From Asterochloris sp. CNOR1 (taxonomy: Eukaryota > Chlorophyta > Trebouxiophyceae > Trebouxiales > Trebouxiaceae): 64,000 nucleotides of DNA. Of this stretch, positions 22,632 through 36,000 are shown in pieces. The first letter of the stretch is position 1; each line of letters begins with the position of its first letter. The DNA lies in assembly GCA_963969365.1 (NCBI GenBank), contig OZ017757.1, forward strand, positions 930,001 through 994,000, in the 5' to 3' direction. Under the pieces are notes generated by a model. The model was not told the origin of the DNA, made no database searches, and was given only the letters and a program-made list of their open reading frames with translations. Made by a program: the position numbers and the translations under genes.

Positions 22632-25600
22632 TCAGTCAGACATGTCAGCTGCATCATCATCGTCAACTGCCGCAGGGCTGGCGGCAGCAGAGCCAGCTTG
22701 CTCCTTATTGGCCTTGTAGGCTGCCATCTCAGTTTTGGCACGCTCCTTGTCCCTGGCAGCCATTGCCTCGAAGCGTTTCTTGTCCTCAGGGTCCACAGCT
22801 TTCCACATCTCGCCTGCAGTGCAGGGTCATTGGCTGAGTGGAACCACCCATAAGGGCTGCATGCCAGTGTCCCTCCCCAGGTGATTCGCAAACAACCCCG
22901 CATTGCCAGGCAGGAGGCAGGGTTGGGCAAGGCATGACTGGCATATGGCACCTGATGCCTATAGTCCAAAGACAGCTGAGAGTTTGACTGCCCTGACGCT
23001 GGACCTCTTCATGTGGGCCTGGGGCAGACATGCTTGCAGTGATCTGCTGGCAGGGGGCGAGCAGGGCAATGTTGGGCTGGCATGCTGCGCTTTGGTTTCT
23101 GGGCCCTGTTTGCAGCGTGAAGTGCATCAAGCAGTCCCTTCCCACAGACGCCAGCCCTCGTCCTTGCAGAATGCAGTGCACGTCAATGTGAGACTGCAAC
23201 GGATACTGACATGCCATGTGCCTCCTCCAAGGCTTGCAGGGCACACCAGCAATGACTGGCATGTGGACCGCACTGGGGCTTTGAGGCAGACAAGCGTGAC
23301 ACCGTGTGTACCGGCCTTCCAGCGTGCCGGCTCCCCTTTCCACACGTGCCTTGAGCAGGCACGCTTGATGTGCGGTGCACTGCGACACCCACCTAGCTTC
23401 TTGCCAACTTCTCCAAAGGCAATGTCAGGGAACTGCTCCTTGACCTGCACAGGCGCACTTCAAGTTGACCAGGCCAATTCTGGCCATGAACAGAGACTCG
23501 GTCAGAACAGGAACCCCGCCCACGCATCCCAAGTAGCAGTTGCTGCAAGCAACACTCTGGCCAAACCAGTGGCATGCCCATGCTTGATGGTCTTGCAGCA
23601 GATGGGAGCCACAAGCCAAGCACTGGAGCTGCCCAGAGCCTGTGCCAAACCTGAGGCCGCTTCTCGTTGCTGAACCACATGAAGGCTGACAAGGCGCCCT
23701 TGGGGGCATCCTGCAGAACGGGGAGCAGGAGTGCATCTGTCATGCACCGCCATTGGTGAGGGCGCATATAGGCATCTGCCAGGCAGTGGGCAGATGGAGG
23801 CCGGGTTCACGCAGCGATGTGTGCGCAAAGGCTGGAGCGCTACACTGACATGAAGGGGTGCATGTGCTGACGGAGGACGCACTGCTGCCTGCCAGGCACA
23901 TGATGAGGCCCAGCTGTGAGGTAGCTGCACGCGCCAGGATGGAGGCCCACCACACAATACACTGAAACCAGTGAAGGTGCATGCTGCCTACATGTATGTG
24001 AGGCTGACCTTAGCTTTCTTTGCCCGCTTGGGCTTTGCTTTAGCGCCATCCTTGCCAGCAGGCGCAGCCTTTGCCTTTTTCTTGGCAGGTTTGCTGCCAT
24101 CCTCGGTGGAGGCGGATGCAGGGCGAGGCTTGCTCTTCTTCGTAGGCTGCTCAGACTTCTGCAGCGCAAGGTACCTGGGACTAGCTTGCTCCTGGCTTCT
24201 GTAGGTGTCCATACTAGTCCATGTAGATCTGCTGTGTGGACGTGCAGCAGCAAACTGCTTGCTGCTGACTGCATGCACAGGACAGTGCTCTACAGCCCCT
24301 TGCACATCAGATGCATGGGGCGGGCAGCTCTGCCTGTGAACATGTGCATCAGTGCAATGTGGCACATCATCAAGCACCACCTGAGGGCCCAAAAGTGCAC
24401 AAAGATACCGACGACCTGGCAGCCCACCACCAGAGTGATTGGCCCCTCATCCGGGAGAGGTCATGCGCACACACAGCAGTGAATCCCGTTGGCAGCTACC
24501 TTGGCATGGCCACTGCCTGCAGCGTCTGCCTCAGGGCCCGGCTTGCTGGGCTCAACACTACTGCTGTGCACAGCAATTGGCTCCAGTCAGTCAAGCAGAC
24601 CCATTGTGCCCAGCACTGCCTTCAGTTGCCAGTATGATGCGCTTGGGCAGATCAAATGTGCAGTAACCGAAAAGGTGGGTTCCATTTCTCATCAGTCCCC
24701 AGCTGTTGCTGCAACACCCCGCCAGCACCTACCTGGGACAGCACTGCCCACGTCTGCTGGCTTCACTGCGCTTGAGCGGATCCAATATGGCTCCGGCACT
24801 CATATGACCAGGCCTGATGGCCTCATCAGTGAGTTCCCAGCTGCCCAGCAACAGCAACTGCACCCTGACAACACCCCAACTGGGCAGGTCCGCCACCCTC
24901 TGCAACCCTCTTTGCTGGGTGGCTCACTGCAAGGGCAGTGTGCTCCTCTAAACACATCCCTCGCACTGAACATTGCCAGGCAGCTTCCTCAGCACACCTC
25001 AGATTTGCCACCAGGTGGTATGTGCCCAGCTAGCGGATGAATACCGCACCTGAGCAGACCACCACCTTCAGCGTCCTCTTCGCTGTCTGGCTCGCTGGGC
25101 TCTCCACCGTCGTCCTCCTCACTCTTCATGGCAAAGTCCTCATCCTCCTCACTCAAGTCGTCCATGCCACCAGTGGCCTGCAACTTGGCCGTGCCTGCAT
25201 CGTGCATCAGACAGTGTCAATATGGGTCCAGGAGGTCTTTTTGTGTTGTGCGAGCTATGGTCCTGGCTGCGCCTGCATCAGATACCAGCCACTGACTGCA
25301 GTCTTGTGCTCTCCATGCCACCCTGGCCTGCAGCTGGGCTGTACCTTCATAGAAACACAGCTCAGCCACTTTGCTCATCTCCCTGGGGCCTGCAGAGGTG
25401 CAAGTGTGCCTGAGTCATGCAACAGCAACATTCAAGTGTGATTTGGTCAGGTGCTGCTGCAGTGCCCTGGCAGGGCCTCAACTCTTTCTGCGCAACTATG
25501 TGTTGGCGGGCTGGTACCTGCATTGCGCCCAAGACCAAGAGGGCTGCCCCTGCGCAGGCATCGCAGAGAAGACTGATTGACTCACCTGTACATTCTTATG

Positions 25601-28600
25601 AGTTGTGTCCACAATGAAAGAGCTCAGCCCACGTGCAGCAACTTCGTCATGGGCCCCAAGCATGTGACAAGGGCTGCTGCCAATGCAGGCCCTGCCCAAC
25701 CCGGTCATTCCCTTGCATGTGCTGAATTGGCACTGTCCCCTTTGTTCATGCTGATGGCGCCTAGATCGAGGCATGCCCTGCTGGCCAGCCAGCGACCCAC
25801 CTGGATCGATTTCGTCATCGTCCCCTAGGTCTTCCAGGAGGGCTGCGGCGCGGTTGGGCCCGGCTGGGCCTTGCTTGGCCTCATCCACGTTCTCAATGCG
25901 CAGGCGCTTGGCCTGGATGAAGCTGAACAGGTTGTTCCACTCAGACTTCTCGATGCCGCGGAACTGGTACTCCTGCAGAGCAGGACACCAACTCAGCTTA
26001 AGTTGATTTCTGTTGGCTGCCGCTGCAGCGGAGCAGTCAGGGGTTCTGCATGGACTTGCTGATGATGCAGATGTAGGACTTCTGCAGCAGGGGACAGCAC
26101 AGGCCACAGCACAGTGCCAGAGGCAGCCACAGGACTGAAGCCCAGCTGATTTTGTGGGTGCCTTAAGCTGCACCCCTTATGCATGCAGGGCCAGAAGTGG
26201 GGCTGCTGTCTGAGAGAGATCACTGGGTGCTATGTAGCCGCTCATTGCTGCAGGCCGAAGCTTCTGCAGGGCCCAACAGTGCGCTACTTGCCCCAGGCTT
26301 CGATCAACCATTTCGCGCCTTCCTGCAACTTGTAGTGCGCGCAAGACATAAACAATGAGGCCTTGAACACCCCGAGCATCTGCTCAGTAGACAGGTAGCC
26401 TTCACTTGCGACACAGCCTCCAATGACATGATGGCCTGCAAGACACTGGATGCCTGGCCCAGGCTGTCTTTACCACCATGAGCACTGCGGGGATACCCAC
26501 ATGGAGCAATGTGGCGCACAAGCCAACCTCTGCACCCAAGGCCCCAGGTGACAGAAGTCAGCAGGGCAGATCCTTTGAGAATCAGGCTGCCCCAGAGGCC
26601 TGTCCAAACAGGTGTGTCAACCTGCAAGACTGGACCCACAGCATGCCAGGGCTCATCTGGGCCACTGCAGGCAAAGCAGACATAGTCCAGATGGCAGTGA
26701 CTGGTGTGAAACAAGACAGCTGATGCCGCCTCATCCTAATGGATTGGTCAAAGGGCTTGCCTGTGCCAAGGGAACACTACCTGGACACCCAATTGCAGCG
26801 TGATGGGGCAGATGCCAGCTTCTGCTCTCATTGCCCAGGTGGCAGGGATGGTGTACGTATACCCACCTGATCTTGCCTCATTCGGATGGACAGGTCAAAG
26901 GTCTTGCCCGTGCCAATACCCACGCCGCCCTGCCTGAGGAACTCCACAGAATCTATCTCATCGTGCACCAGCAGGGTGGGAGGTTTTTGAACATAGAAGA
27001 AGGCGCGCTCCAGGGGGTAAAGATACCCATCATCTGCCTGCATGGAAGGCATTGCCAGCAGAGTCCAATGTCTGTGGCAGAATCGCCTGGGGCAACAGCA
27101 GGCAGTTGCAGCAGGGCAGGTCAGCCAGCATCTGCACCAGACAGGGGAGCTGGCAGAAGATGACTTTAGCGATGCCAGGGTGGACAGGCAGAGGATGCTA
27201 CAGGGTCTACTAAGATGTGCTAAATATGCAGCAGCAGCCCATCAAGCTCCAGCAAGTAAAGGTACCCGTCATCTGCCTGCGGTGAATCGAACAAGGCAGG
27301 GCGAGTCTACAAAAGTTGTGGCGAGACCTGCAGACGTGGCAGCAGGCATATTCTGGGGCAGCAGGCAGCAGAGCCAGCTGGTGGCCATCAGCTGCCTGCA
27401 GGGAAAGAGCTTAACAGGGTGAAGTTGGCAGGCCTCATCTCTGAGGGGGCAGAGGCAGCCACCATCTTCCTAAAATGGCTTTGAAGGCAAGAATGTGGCA
27501 GCAAGAAGCGGGCAGGTTGCAGAGGCACCATGAGAGCTGGAACAGCAACACAGGAGCAATTATAGCGCAGCTGCTGAATGACAGCTGCATTGCACATGGC
27601 ATCCAGGAGCTTAGTCTCCTCCTCGGCAGAGCATGACAGCAGAAGATATGATGTAATGGCATTGCAACACCGTTTCAAACGGCAGCCTGTTATGTGGGTG
27701 CTGCCAGCCTGGCACATGCAGCGCACTGCCAGGTAAGTCATGCTGCATCACAGGCAAGGGTCAGCAGCAGCATTGAAGCTGTGCTTTCAACACGCCAGCC
27801 TGCCAGTGGCAGAGACACCAGCAGCAGTGAGCTACCTCACTTGGTACAAGCACCAATACCAGGCACAGAGGTAGACGCTGAGTTGCAGTGAGGTCACCCA
27901 CCTTGTACGAGCAGCGCACAGCCAGGCCATGCCCGTCTGCAGTTCTGAAGTTGCCAGGCTTGGTCAGCTTGGCAGCGCCCAGGCCCCTGAGAGCCTTGGC
28001 AAACACATCGTACGCCGGGCCAGACATGCTGGTCTGCAGCTTGCCCCCACACTGCAGACACAGCATGAGCGACTCAGTGATTGCTGCACCCAAGCGCTGC
28101 CCCAGCTCATCTGTGCTGCAGATGGTGGACGGGATTCTGCCGCAAGGCAGTTGGCAATGTGTCCATGGAGTTTAGCACAGACAACAGTTCGCTGCCCCAA
28201 ACTAGGCCCCTTCGCCCGCCTTGCCACGCAGTCAAGCGCACACAGATGGGTATGTCGGTGACGCTGCAGCGCTGGCTGAGCCAGCATCACGTCCTGTGAT
28301 GCTGTGTGGTGCGCACACAGCGGTACACTCACCCGCTCATTTTTGGCAGCCAGTTGCTCCTCTGTCAGCTCCAATTCCACAGAGAGCTCCTCATCATTGG
28401 AGAACTGGCACAGGATGTGGGGGTAGTATGTCTGCCCCTTCCGGATGGGGGGGTCCAGGCTGACGACCACCAATGTCTGGGGCGTGTTGGCCTTGGGCAG
28501 CACAAACAGGCGCACAATGCTGTCATACTGGATCCTGTAGTCCTGCGCCTGCAGGTGACCAACAAGCAGCATGTGGCCCTTGTGTCACCCCAGGGGCAGA

Positions 28601-31600
28601 CAAGCTCAGCCTGGGTGCAGTGACCGGTGCCTGCAGACTGGCCCAGCAACTGGGGCGTACTGGTCCTGGGTGGCACCAAGAAGTGCACTCTGCCACCTTG
28701 TTCGTGCGGTCTTGCACAAGCGCAAGGGAAACAAGCAGTGTGTGGCGGATGTGACAGCATCCAGCAGCCGCTCCTTCCCAGGAGGATATGTGACACTGGG
28801 TGCTGCCAATTCGTGCCTGCAGGTTGAGCATGAGAACCTCTGTGGGCAGTGGGCCCATGGCATCCTGGCGCACAGTGCTGTCCACAGGCTGCATCAGTCC
28901 AGAGCCCACAGTCTGGGGCATGTGCAGCGCTAGAGATGTCTGGCTCGCTGCAGCAGCCCCAGGGGTGCAAGCATGACAGCATGCACAGCCAGCTGGTGCC
29001 CTTGCCCGCACCTGCCCAGGCCTCTCCGGCAGCACCCAGGCAGCTGCACAGAGCCTTCAGGCCATCCGGCCACCCCGCAGGGCAAGTGAAATGTGTAAAT
29101 GCTGATTTGACCAAGGCGTGGTCTCAGAAACCCCTGACTCAGTCAATCTCAATAGATGGGTGTGTAGACGTGCAGCAGGCTTCCTGCGCACTAAGGCTGC
29201 ACAGGTGCTGCAAGGGACTCCGTACCTGGCCAGTGAGCTTGAGGGAAGACAGGTACATCTCCACCTCAAAGCGCCCCCTAGGTGCCAGCACATGCACCTG
29301 GTCAAAGGTGACCACCGCATTGCCCATGGCTGCCCCTGCGTCTGTGTGCTGGACAACCTCGTCGTGGAAGCGCTGCAGGGGCTGCAGGACAGGGGAGTCA
29401 GGGTCTCACAACACAGAGCAGGCAAATGGGGTGTTGTGGTGCAGGGGCTGCAGGGCAGGGGCTGCAGTTGTTGGCATCAGAGAGGTGAAAAGTAATGGTG
29501 GCGCAAAGAAGGGTAGCTAGCTGCCTGTTGTACAGCAATTCACAGAGGCTCAGGGCGTTCTCAGCTGTGACAACCTGCTGGGGACCCTTCAGCACCTCAA
29601 GCAGCATGCCCTGCACAAGGCGAGCGCAGGTGCGGCTTTGCATCCTGCGAGACGTCCCCTGGCCATGCGCCGGAGCTCTTGCAATGATGACCACAGCACA
29701 CTGGGCAAAGTAGGTGGCCCCTCACCATGCAGTTGCAAAGCACAGCGCCATACAAGGCAGGCCATGTGCCCGATTAAAGCGTGCATGTCTGCACCGGTAC
29801 CTCGCACTGCAGACTCACCTCCTGCGTGGCTTCCCCTTCTGTGACAGCATATCTGTCATTCTCCTTGGGAACAAAGAAGGACATCTCAAACAGAGCGTCC
29901 TCCTGGTCGCCCCCAGTATCATCGTGGGGAAACTCCAGCATAACATCATCACGCCCTTTCTGTACCTGCAGGTTGATCAGGGAGGGGCCTGCGGTCAGGA
30001 CCAGAACACTTCAACAGGAAACTCCTGCATGAGTCTTGTGCACGCTTTCTGCGACCTGCAGTGCCAAAGTCACCGAATCCGTCCCTGACAAGGCTGCAAG
30101 TGGTACAATTAGCTGGCTGAACTCTGCAGGGCCATGGCAGATGCAGGGTCTTGGCAAAGCTGCGGCGAGCCCCAGCAGATGGCCCTTGAGGCCCATCAGC
30201 CACAACTGCAAGCAACTGCAGCACCACAGAATGACCTGGCGTGCACCCGCTGGTGCACCAGCACCGACCAGATAATGAGGCAGCAGCAAGAGCAGGCTGA
30301 CTTGAAGATCAAAGCTGCCGCAGTGCTTTCCCGGCCTGGTCAACATCTGACAGGGAACATCTGAAGACCAACTGCCACCAGTGTTATGCACTCATGTGGA
30401 GCTGCAGCTCATCTTGCTGACATCTGGGAGCAGCACCATGACGTGCGCAGTCAACATAAACAGGAGGCACAGGGCTTTCGCAGCCTTACCTGGCCGACGT
30501 CAGACAGGGGAAACCTGAAGGCTGGCTTGCCATCAACATTGAACACCAACGTGGAGCCATCTATTACTGCATCTCCCCAGTTGCGGCCCACAGTGGACAT
30601 CTGCTTGACCTGCAGGCACCCAGCCCACTCCCCTTAGCATCTGCTGGGCCAGGTCGCGCCTGCGGGCACCGACAGCCGTCTGCCACATGCAACGCACTGT
30701 GCCCAGCCCCTGTGAGAGCATCCTGCCTGGCTTGCCTGCAGCGACCTTCAGCATGCAGGCCCCATGCAGGGCCCCGATGCAAGCCTTCATGCAGGAATGA
30801 TGCTCTGCAGGCCAGTCCTAAGTGGTGCTGATCGGTCGCCAAAACAGAGAGGCACCTTCTCACCTCAATCTCCTTCCCAGAAGCTCGGGTGGCTTCCTGC
30901 AGATTCTCAAGGTCCTGCACAGCAGCAGGCAGAACAGTCAGTAGCTTGAGACAGAATCCTGTGCTGCTGTGTAGGCTGGCAGCAAAGGCCGCAGCTCACA
31001 CCTGCTGCAAGCAAGCAGCAGCAAACAGTCAAAGCGTGCCTTGTCGCGGAAGCCAATAAAGTTAGTGGTGCTGCCATCCTTGCGCTTGACGCCCAGCTGG
31101 CAGCCGCGGGAGACCTTGGTCCAGATGATCCGGTCTATGTCTGCAGGACGTCGGCAGTTTGGAGCAGTGCAGAAAGGTTCAGCTCAGCGCACAATCTGAG
31201 CACAGCATCTCATGGCATGTCACCCCTGACAGGCAGGATGAACTTATGTGCTAGCATTTGGCTCTGACGTGTTGTGCCTGCACCTATCGGCTTCACTTTG
31301 GATGCTTGTGATTTGCAGCTGCCTGTCTGAAAGTCCGGCAGGTCCGCTGTGGGATGCCATCATGCAGCAACCGTGCACTGCCTGCTGCGTCTGAGGAGTC
31401 TCTTGGTGCGAGTCCTCTCACCCCCAGCCTTGATGTCCACTGTCTTCCCTCCGCCCCCGCCAGTCTTCTTCCAGAGGAACCCTGATGCAGCTACACGCAG
31501 CTGCCCTTGGAGCTGCAGCAGGAAGCTTGGCCCTGAGCGCGCTGTGCTGCCAAGATGAAGTGCAAGAAGCAGGTCTGATGACGCTCTGATGTCTCACTGT

Positions 31601-31654
31601 GCCACTCCTCGAGCCCAAGCTGATGGATCCAAACTGCTGTACCTCTCCACTCAT
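22632..31654 (-). CDS. SSRP1: FACT complex subunit SSRP1
   Basis: Sixteen exons join in frame to 678 residues: 31598-31654, 31422-31512, 31040-31140, 30864-30914, 30490-30609, 29819-29965, 29226-29381, 28333-28548, 27902-28051, 26867-27037, 25801-25972, 25050-25194, 24009-24174, 23651-23710, 23393-23444, 22632-22813. In order: the POB3-like N-terminal PH domain ([30 protein letters not shown]), the SSRP1 core ([40 protein letters not shown]), the Rtt106-like middle part ([40 protein letters not shown]), an acidic stretch ([19 protein letters not shown]), a basic stretch ([19 protein letters not shown]) and one HMG box ([16 protein letters not shown]) with an acidic end. With SPT16 it forms FACT, which moves histones H2A-H2B during transcription and replication. 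Intron 3 has a GC donor (AAG|GCACGC at 31039), needed to keep the frame. The boundary of exon 7 could be 29372 instead of 29381. Confidence 0.93.
26721..27285 (-). repeat. Decayed copies of SSRP1 exon 10 on both sides of it
   Basis: Exon 10 is 26867-27037. Upstream in gene sense, at about 27255-27285, a copy of its start with its acceptor still reads [11 protein letters not shown] (true exon [11 protein letters not shown]). Downstream, at about 26721-26770, a copy of its end reads [16 protein letters not shown] (true exon [16 protein letters not shown]). Neither copy is a complete exon. Confidence 0.75.
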
Positions 31655-31717
31655 CCTGAATGCACTTCTGCAGGTTCTGGTTGCTTTCTTGTAACGATCG
31701 TTGCTGAAGGCTCTGCA
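31655..31717. promoter_or_regulatory. 63-bp bidirectional promoter, SSRP1 / EBP
   Basis: Only 63 bases separate the two start codons. The palindrome taacgatcgttg sits near the middle (about 31692-31703). A TGCAG acceptor just upstream of the SSRP1 ATG (31666-31672) allows a 5'-UTR intron, in which case the SSRP1 transcript would start inside or beyond EBP exon 1. Confidence 0.5.
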
Positions 31718-32863
31718 ATGCAAGCAGCCCAGATGCACCCCTACAACCCAGTTGGCCTAAAGCTTCCGGGGCACTGGCAGCCTCCAGTCCTTCCTTTGAC
31801 CACCATACTGGGCATTTTCTTCGGAGGATCTGCTGTCCTTCTGGCAGCATGCTGGGCAGTTACAGGCAGGCAGAACCTCTGATCAGGTCCAATCTGGTTC
31901 CTCAGCATTCAGGTGTTGGGTGCAGGACGTGCCAGGCACCTGCGAACCACAGATCGGCTGGTAACAGTCTGGATGTGCCTCACAGGCATCATTCACTTTG
32001 TGATTGAAGGTGACAACCATGTGCATCCTCTTGGCCAGAGCCAGCATGTGCTGTGAGCCTTGAGGACGATGGCAGCCTGCCTGCAGGAGCTTTTGTGGTA
32101 TCCCCCAGGTTCTATGAGGACACCAAAGGCAACGTGTTGATGGAGATCTGTAAGCCCCTGCCCCTGCTTTATGCTGTCACAAGAGCTGCACAGCTCAATT
32201 GCCTTGGCCTGCCTCCCAGCCTGGCTGTCCGGGCAGACAGCTTCAGCTGCTGGCAAAGGGACACTAAAGCCCAGACAGGTTCCATGGCGCTTGCCATGGA
32301 CACATAGTGCTCAACAACATTGCACCTTTGCTCGTCTGCAGGGCGTGAATATAGCAAAGCTGACTCCAGATATGCATCACGGGACCCATTTGTGGTGTCC
32401 ATGGAGGCAATCACTGCCTTTGTGGAGGGCCCCTTGTGCTTCCTGGCAGTGTGGGGCCTATTCAGGCGCAGCAGCTGGCGCTACACTGTCATTATTGTTG
32501 TCAGCCTGGGGCAGCTGTATGGAGATATCCTGTACTTTTCAACAACTATTCTTGAAGGTGTGCTGCCATTCGCCAAGACCTGCGACCTTGCCCGAGCGCG
32601 CAGCGTGTCCTCTCCACAAAAGCTGAGTCATGCTGCAAGCCATGAAGCGGTTCTCCTGCTGTTGTTCAGCCATGAGCAGGCCAGATCACCCACCATGTCT
32701 GCCTACAGGCTGCCCACACAGTCGTCCAGAAACTCTGTACTTGTGGTTTTATTTTGCATTCATAAACAGCATCTGGATAGTGGTCCCTGCTCTGTGCATT
32801 GCATTTAGTGCAGTGCGCATCAGCAGCATTCTCAGCCAGCATGAGGCAGTCAAGCAGAGGTGA
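31718..32863 (+). CDS. HYD1: 3-beta-hydroxysteroid delta8-delta7 isomerase (EBP/HYD1)
   Basis: Five exons join in frame: 31718-31865, 31926-32009, 32087-32149, 32342-32557, 32709-32863 (221 residues; 216 if the second ATG at 31733 is used). The protein matches plant HYDRA1 and human EBP along its length: a first membrane helix (LTTILGIFFGGSAVLLAACW), the catalytic helix TGIIHFVIEG with His73 and Glu77, the motif EYSKADSRY, and MEAITAFVEGP with Glu120. These correspond to His77, Glu81 and Glu123 of human EBP. Further membrane helices follow, including YLWFYFAFINSIWIVVPALC. EBP moves the sterol ring-B double bond from C8 to C7 in the ER. Intron 1 needs a GC donor (CAG|GCAGGC at 31866). The next gene, on the other strand, is CPR, the electron donor for sterol P450s. 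Confidence 0.92.
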
Positions 32864-33028
32864 CCAGCCTTCAAAGCGAAAGCAAGTACATGAGGTGGGG
32901 TTGATGCTAGAAATTAGAGCAAACAGATGATGCGGGCTAAGATGTCATCTATCATGACCCACAGCACGCTCATGAAATGAAAGAATTGGGCCTGATAGTG
33001 CCTACCGGACACAGAAGACGTGACGCCC
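32864..33028. other. Convergent spacer EBP / CPR
   Basis: 165 bases between stop codons, with 3' UTRs only. Confidence 0.4.
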
Positions 33029-36000
33029 TCACCAGACGTCACGCATATATCTGTTGGCATCGGTGATCTGCTTGACGACTGACTCGGCTTGAGTGCTGCT
33101 CAATCCCTCAACTTCCTGCACTATCTCAAGTAGGGCCTTATGGACGTCCCTGGCCATGTGCTTGGCGTCGCCACACACATAGAAGTGGCCGCCCTTCAGG
33201 TCCTTGAGCAGCTCCCAGAGGTCTGTGCCATTGCGCTTCATGTGGTGCTGCACATAGTCCTTCTCTGCACCGTCCCTGGAAAACGCCACAAACAAATGGT
33301 CCACTGCGCCCAGCTTGGTCAGCTGCGCCAGCTCCTGCTCATAAATGTAGTCGTGGGACTTCTTGCGGCAGCCAAAGTACAGCAGGGCGGGGCCCAACTT
33401 GGCACCTGCACAGTCCACATAACAACCTTCTTTTGCATGAACAAGCAGCACACACAAAGGCGCTTGCCACACGGGTTCCTGTAGATCATGCTAACTGCTG
33501 CATGGCCTGCTGAGCAGGAGCACCTGTTTGTGGGCCCACCAGGACAGACTCAAACAGGGCTGCACCGGCTGTCTGACACGGCGTCTCACAGAAGGGCACA
33601 CTCCCTTTGCAACAAAGGGATACCCACCCACCTTGCTTTTGCTGGGCTGCCCTCTCCTGCAGGAAGCCCCTGAAGGGTGCCAGCCCTGTACCAGGGCCCA
33701 CCATCACCAGCGGTGTGGAAGGACTGGCAGGCAGCTTGAACTGGCTGCGCCGCACAAACATGGGGACATGGTCGCCCACAGCTGCGCGCTTCAGGAAGTG
33801 CGAGCACACTCCCTCATGCATGCGCCCTGCGCAGGCAGAAGCAGTTATGATTTGACGGGGCCAGACTAAGGATGCATGGCATAGGCATGCTTGCAATGAC
33901 TACTGGAAGACCGTGGGTGTGGGCCATGCGCAACAGAACACCAGTGATGGCAGGGGCTGCGCAGTGCAGTACAATGGAAAAGCTTCACAGCTGTGGCCTG
34001 TACAGTGCTGGCAAAGGCGTTCTCAGTTTGCCCCCTGAGCTGCTTGTCATGGACGGGCTGCTGATGAGGGCTCTTGTGGGCATAACAGACATGCAATGCC
34101 AGCATGCACAGATACACACCTGTGGGGACACGCTCGTGCACCACTGCGCAGGTGACGTGGATGCTGTGAGGGTGCTGAAGGGGGGATGAGGAGATGGAGT
34201 AGTAGCGTGGCTGCAAGCGGGGGGCAATGGACCCAAAGAACGCCCCTGCAGGGAGCACAAGTCTGTGTTGAACCTGATGTGACCAACTTGCAAAGCTGTT
34301 AGAAGGAAGTGGACAACTGCAGGGAGGAGAAGAGCAGAGGCTGGAGTCACACTAGTCGGGTGTAGAGCGCTGTACCACGCTTGTCTAGTGTAAAGCGCTC
34401 ACCCAGGGAGGGCTTGACAGAGGGGAAGGCTTGCAGGACCTCCAGGATGCTCCGCCCTGGGCGAGACACCCATTCTGAGTACTCGGACTTCCCTTCTGGG
34501 CTGCCCAGCCGCTGCAGGCGAGCAGCCTCAGCCTCATCTGAGGCAAAGGCTGCCAGCGCCTGCAAAGAGGTCTTCCGGATGGGAGACAGCACATCTGCGT
34601 AGCGCGCTAGGGCAGAGCGCAGCGTGCAGGGGCCTGCAGAGGCACAGTGTCTGAGCTGAGGCTATGTCAGCCACGCAAGCCTGTAAGTGCCCAACATGGC
34701 AGGACACAGCATAGTGTGCAGGGGCCTGCAAACCAAGAGGTTTAGCACCTCAGGCTGTGCCAGCTGCATGCAGACACATGCAGCGCTTGCATTCATGAAA
34801 GCCAAGACACAGCCTGCCATGGCAGGGCGCAGCATGTCAGAGCTTGCAGGGCACATGGCAGTAGCCCATGCAGGCCTTTGCTGCAGGCTGAGTGGCACTG
34901 ACTGGCTGCCACTGCTGCCGGCCAGCAGCATGCAGAAGGGGTGAGGGGAAGGGTTCACATCGCAGGCCACTGTGGTCATGTCTGTCCTATTGTTGTGAGC
35001 CACCATGAGCCAAACAGCACATGCTTGTTTGATCCATGCTGGTGAGATGCAGCACAGGCTGTAAGCATCTGACAGCAGGTCTGCCATGGCCCCGCCACCC
35101 TTCAGGTTTCCTATGAGGCGAGCTGCCAGCAGGGCTCAGGAAGAGCCCAAAACTCTCGTGCACAGATTTCAACAGCCGTATAGTCAGGACTGATTGTCAC
35201 CATACATATCAGTTGCTGATATGATCACACCCAGCATGTGCCCCCAGCATATTGGCCTGAAGCAGCTGCAGCACCATCAGCAGGCAAGCACAGCTGCGGC
35301 CCCTTAAAACATTAGCACGCAGCCAGTCTACCCTTCCCCAAGGCACCTGCTGACCTGGGAATGGTGCACTGAGCTTCCCCTGCGTGCTGCCCTCTGGCAC
35401 CCGAAGGGTGATCAGAGTCTCCAGCGGGACACCTAGGCGTTGCCCCACTTCCTTTACCACCGCTGGCCCATTCTGGGCAAACAGGGCCACGTGGTCTCCT
35501 GCCTCATAGCTGACCCCAGAGCCGGTGGTGTCCAGCTCCACATGCAGGCAGCTGCGATCTGATTTGCGGGAGTGCAACTCGCGAATGACTGCAATGCGGG
35601 CAGCATACGGGTGGTTGGCCCCGACCCCACTGCCATCGCTGCCAGCCAGGGGGTCTGTCTCCTTGTGGGAGCCTGTCAGCACCTCTACATTGTAGGCTGC
35701 CAGGCTGCTGGTGGCCGTGATGGCCGTGGGAGCTGACTCCTTGGCTGCCTGTAGAAGGACCAGCAGCACATCAGGTTAGCAAGCCATGGTAGGGGGCTGC
35801 AGGCACACACTGCTGGATGCCAGGTTGGCTGTGAGGGTCATGAATTGAACATTCTGCAACAGCATATCTGGGTCGACACGCTGTTGAACGCGAGGATGTT
35901 TGTGGGCTGACTTTCGCTCTGCTGCCTGCAGAGCACACTGAAAAGCTGGAGTAGAATTTGGAGCCAGGACAGCAGCAGCCATTGCAGACGGGTTCCTGGC

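Noticed and set aside
22903-23673. 256-codon plus-strand frame
   Set aside because: It runs antisense through three SSRP1 HMG-box exons; composition is that of reverse-strand shadow.
28365-29114. 249-codon minus-strand frame
   Set aside because: It overlaps SSRP1 exon 8 in the wrong frame and otherwise covers intron. No family signal.
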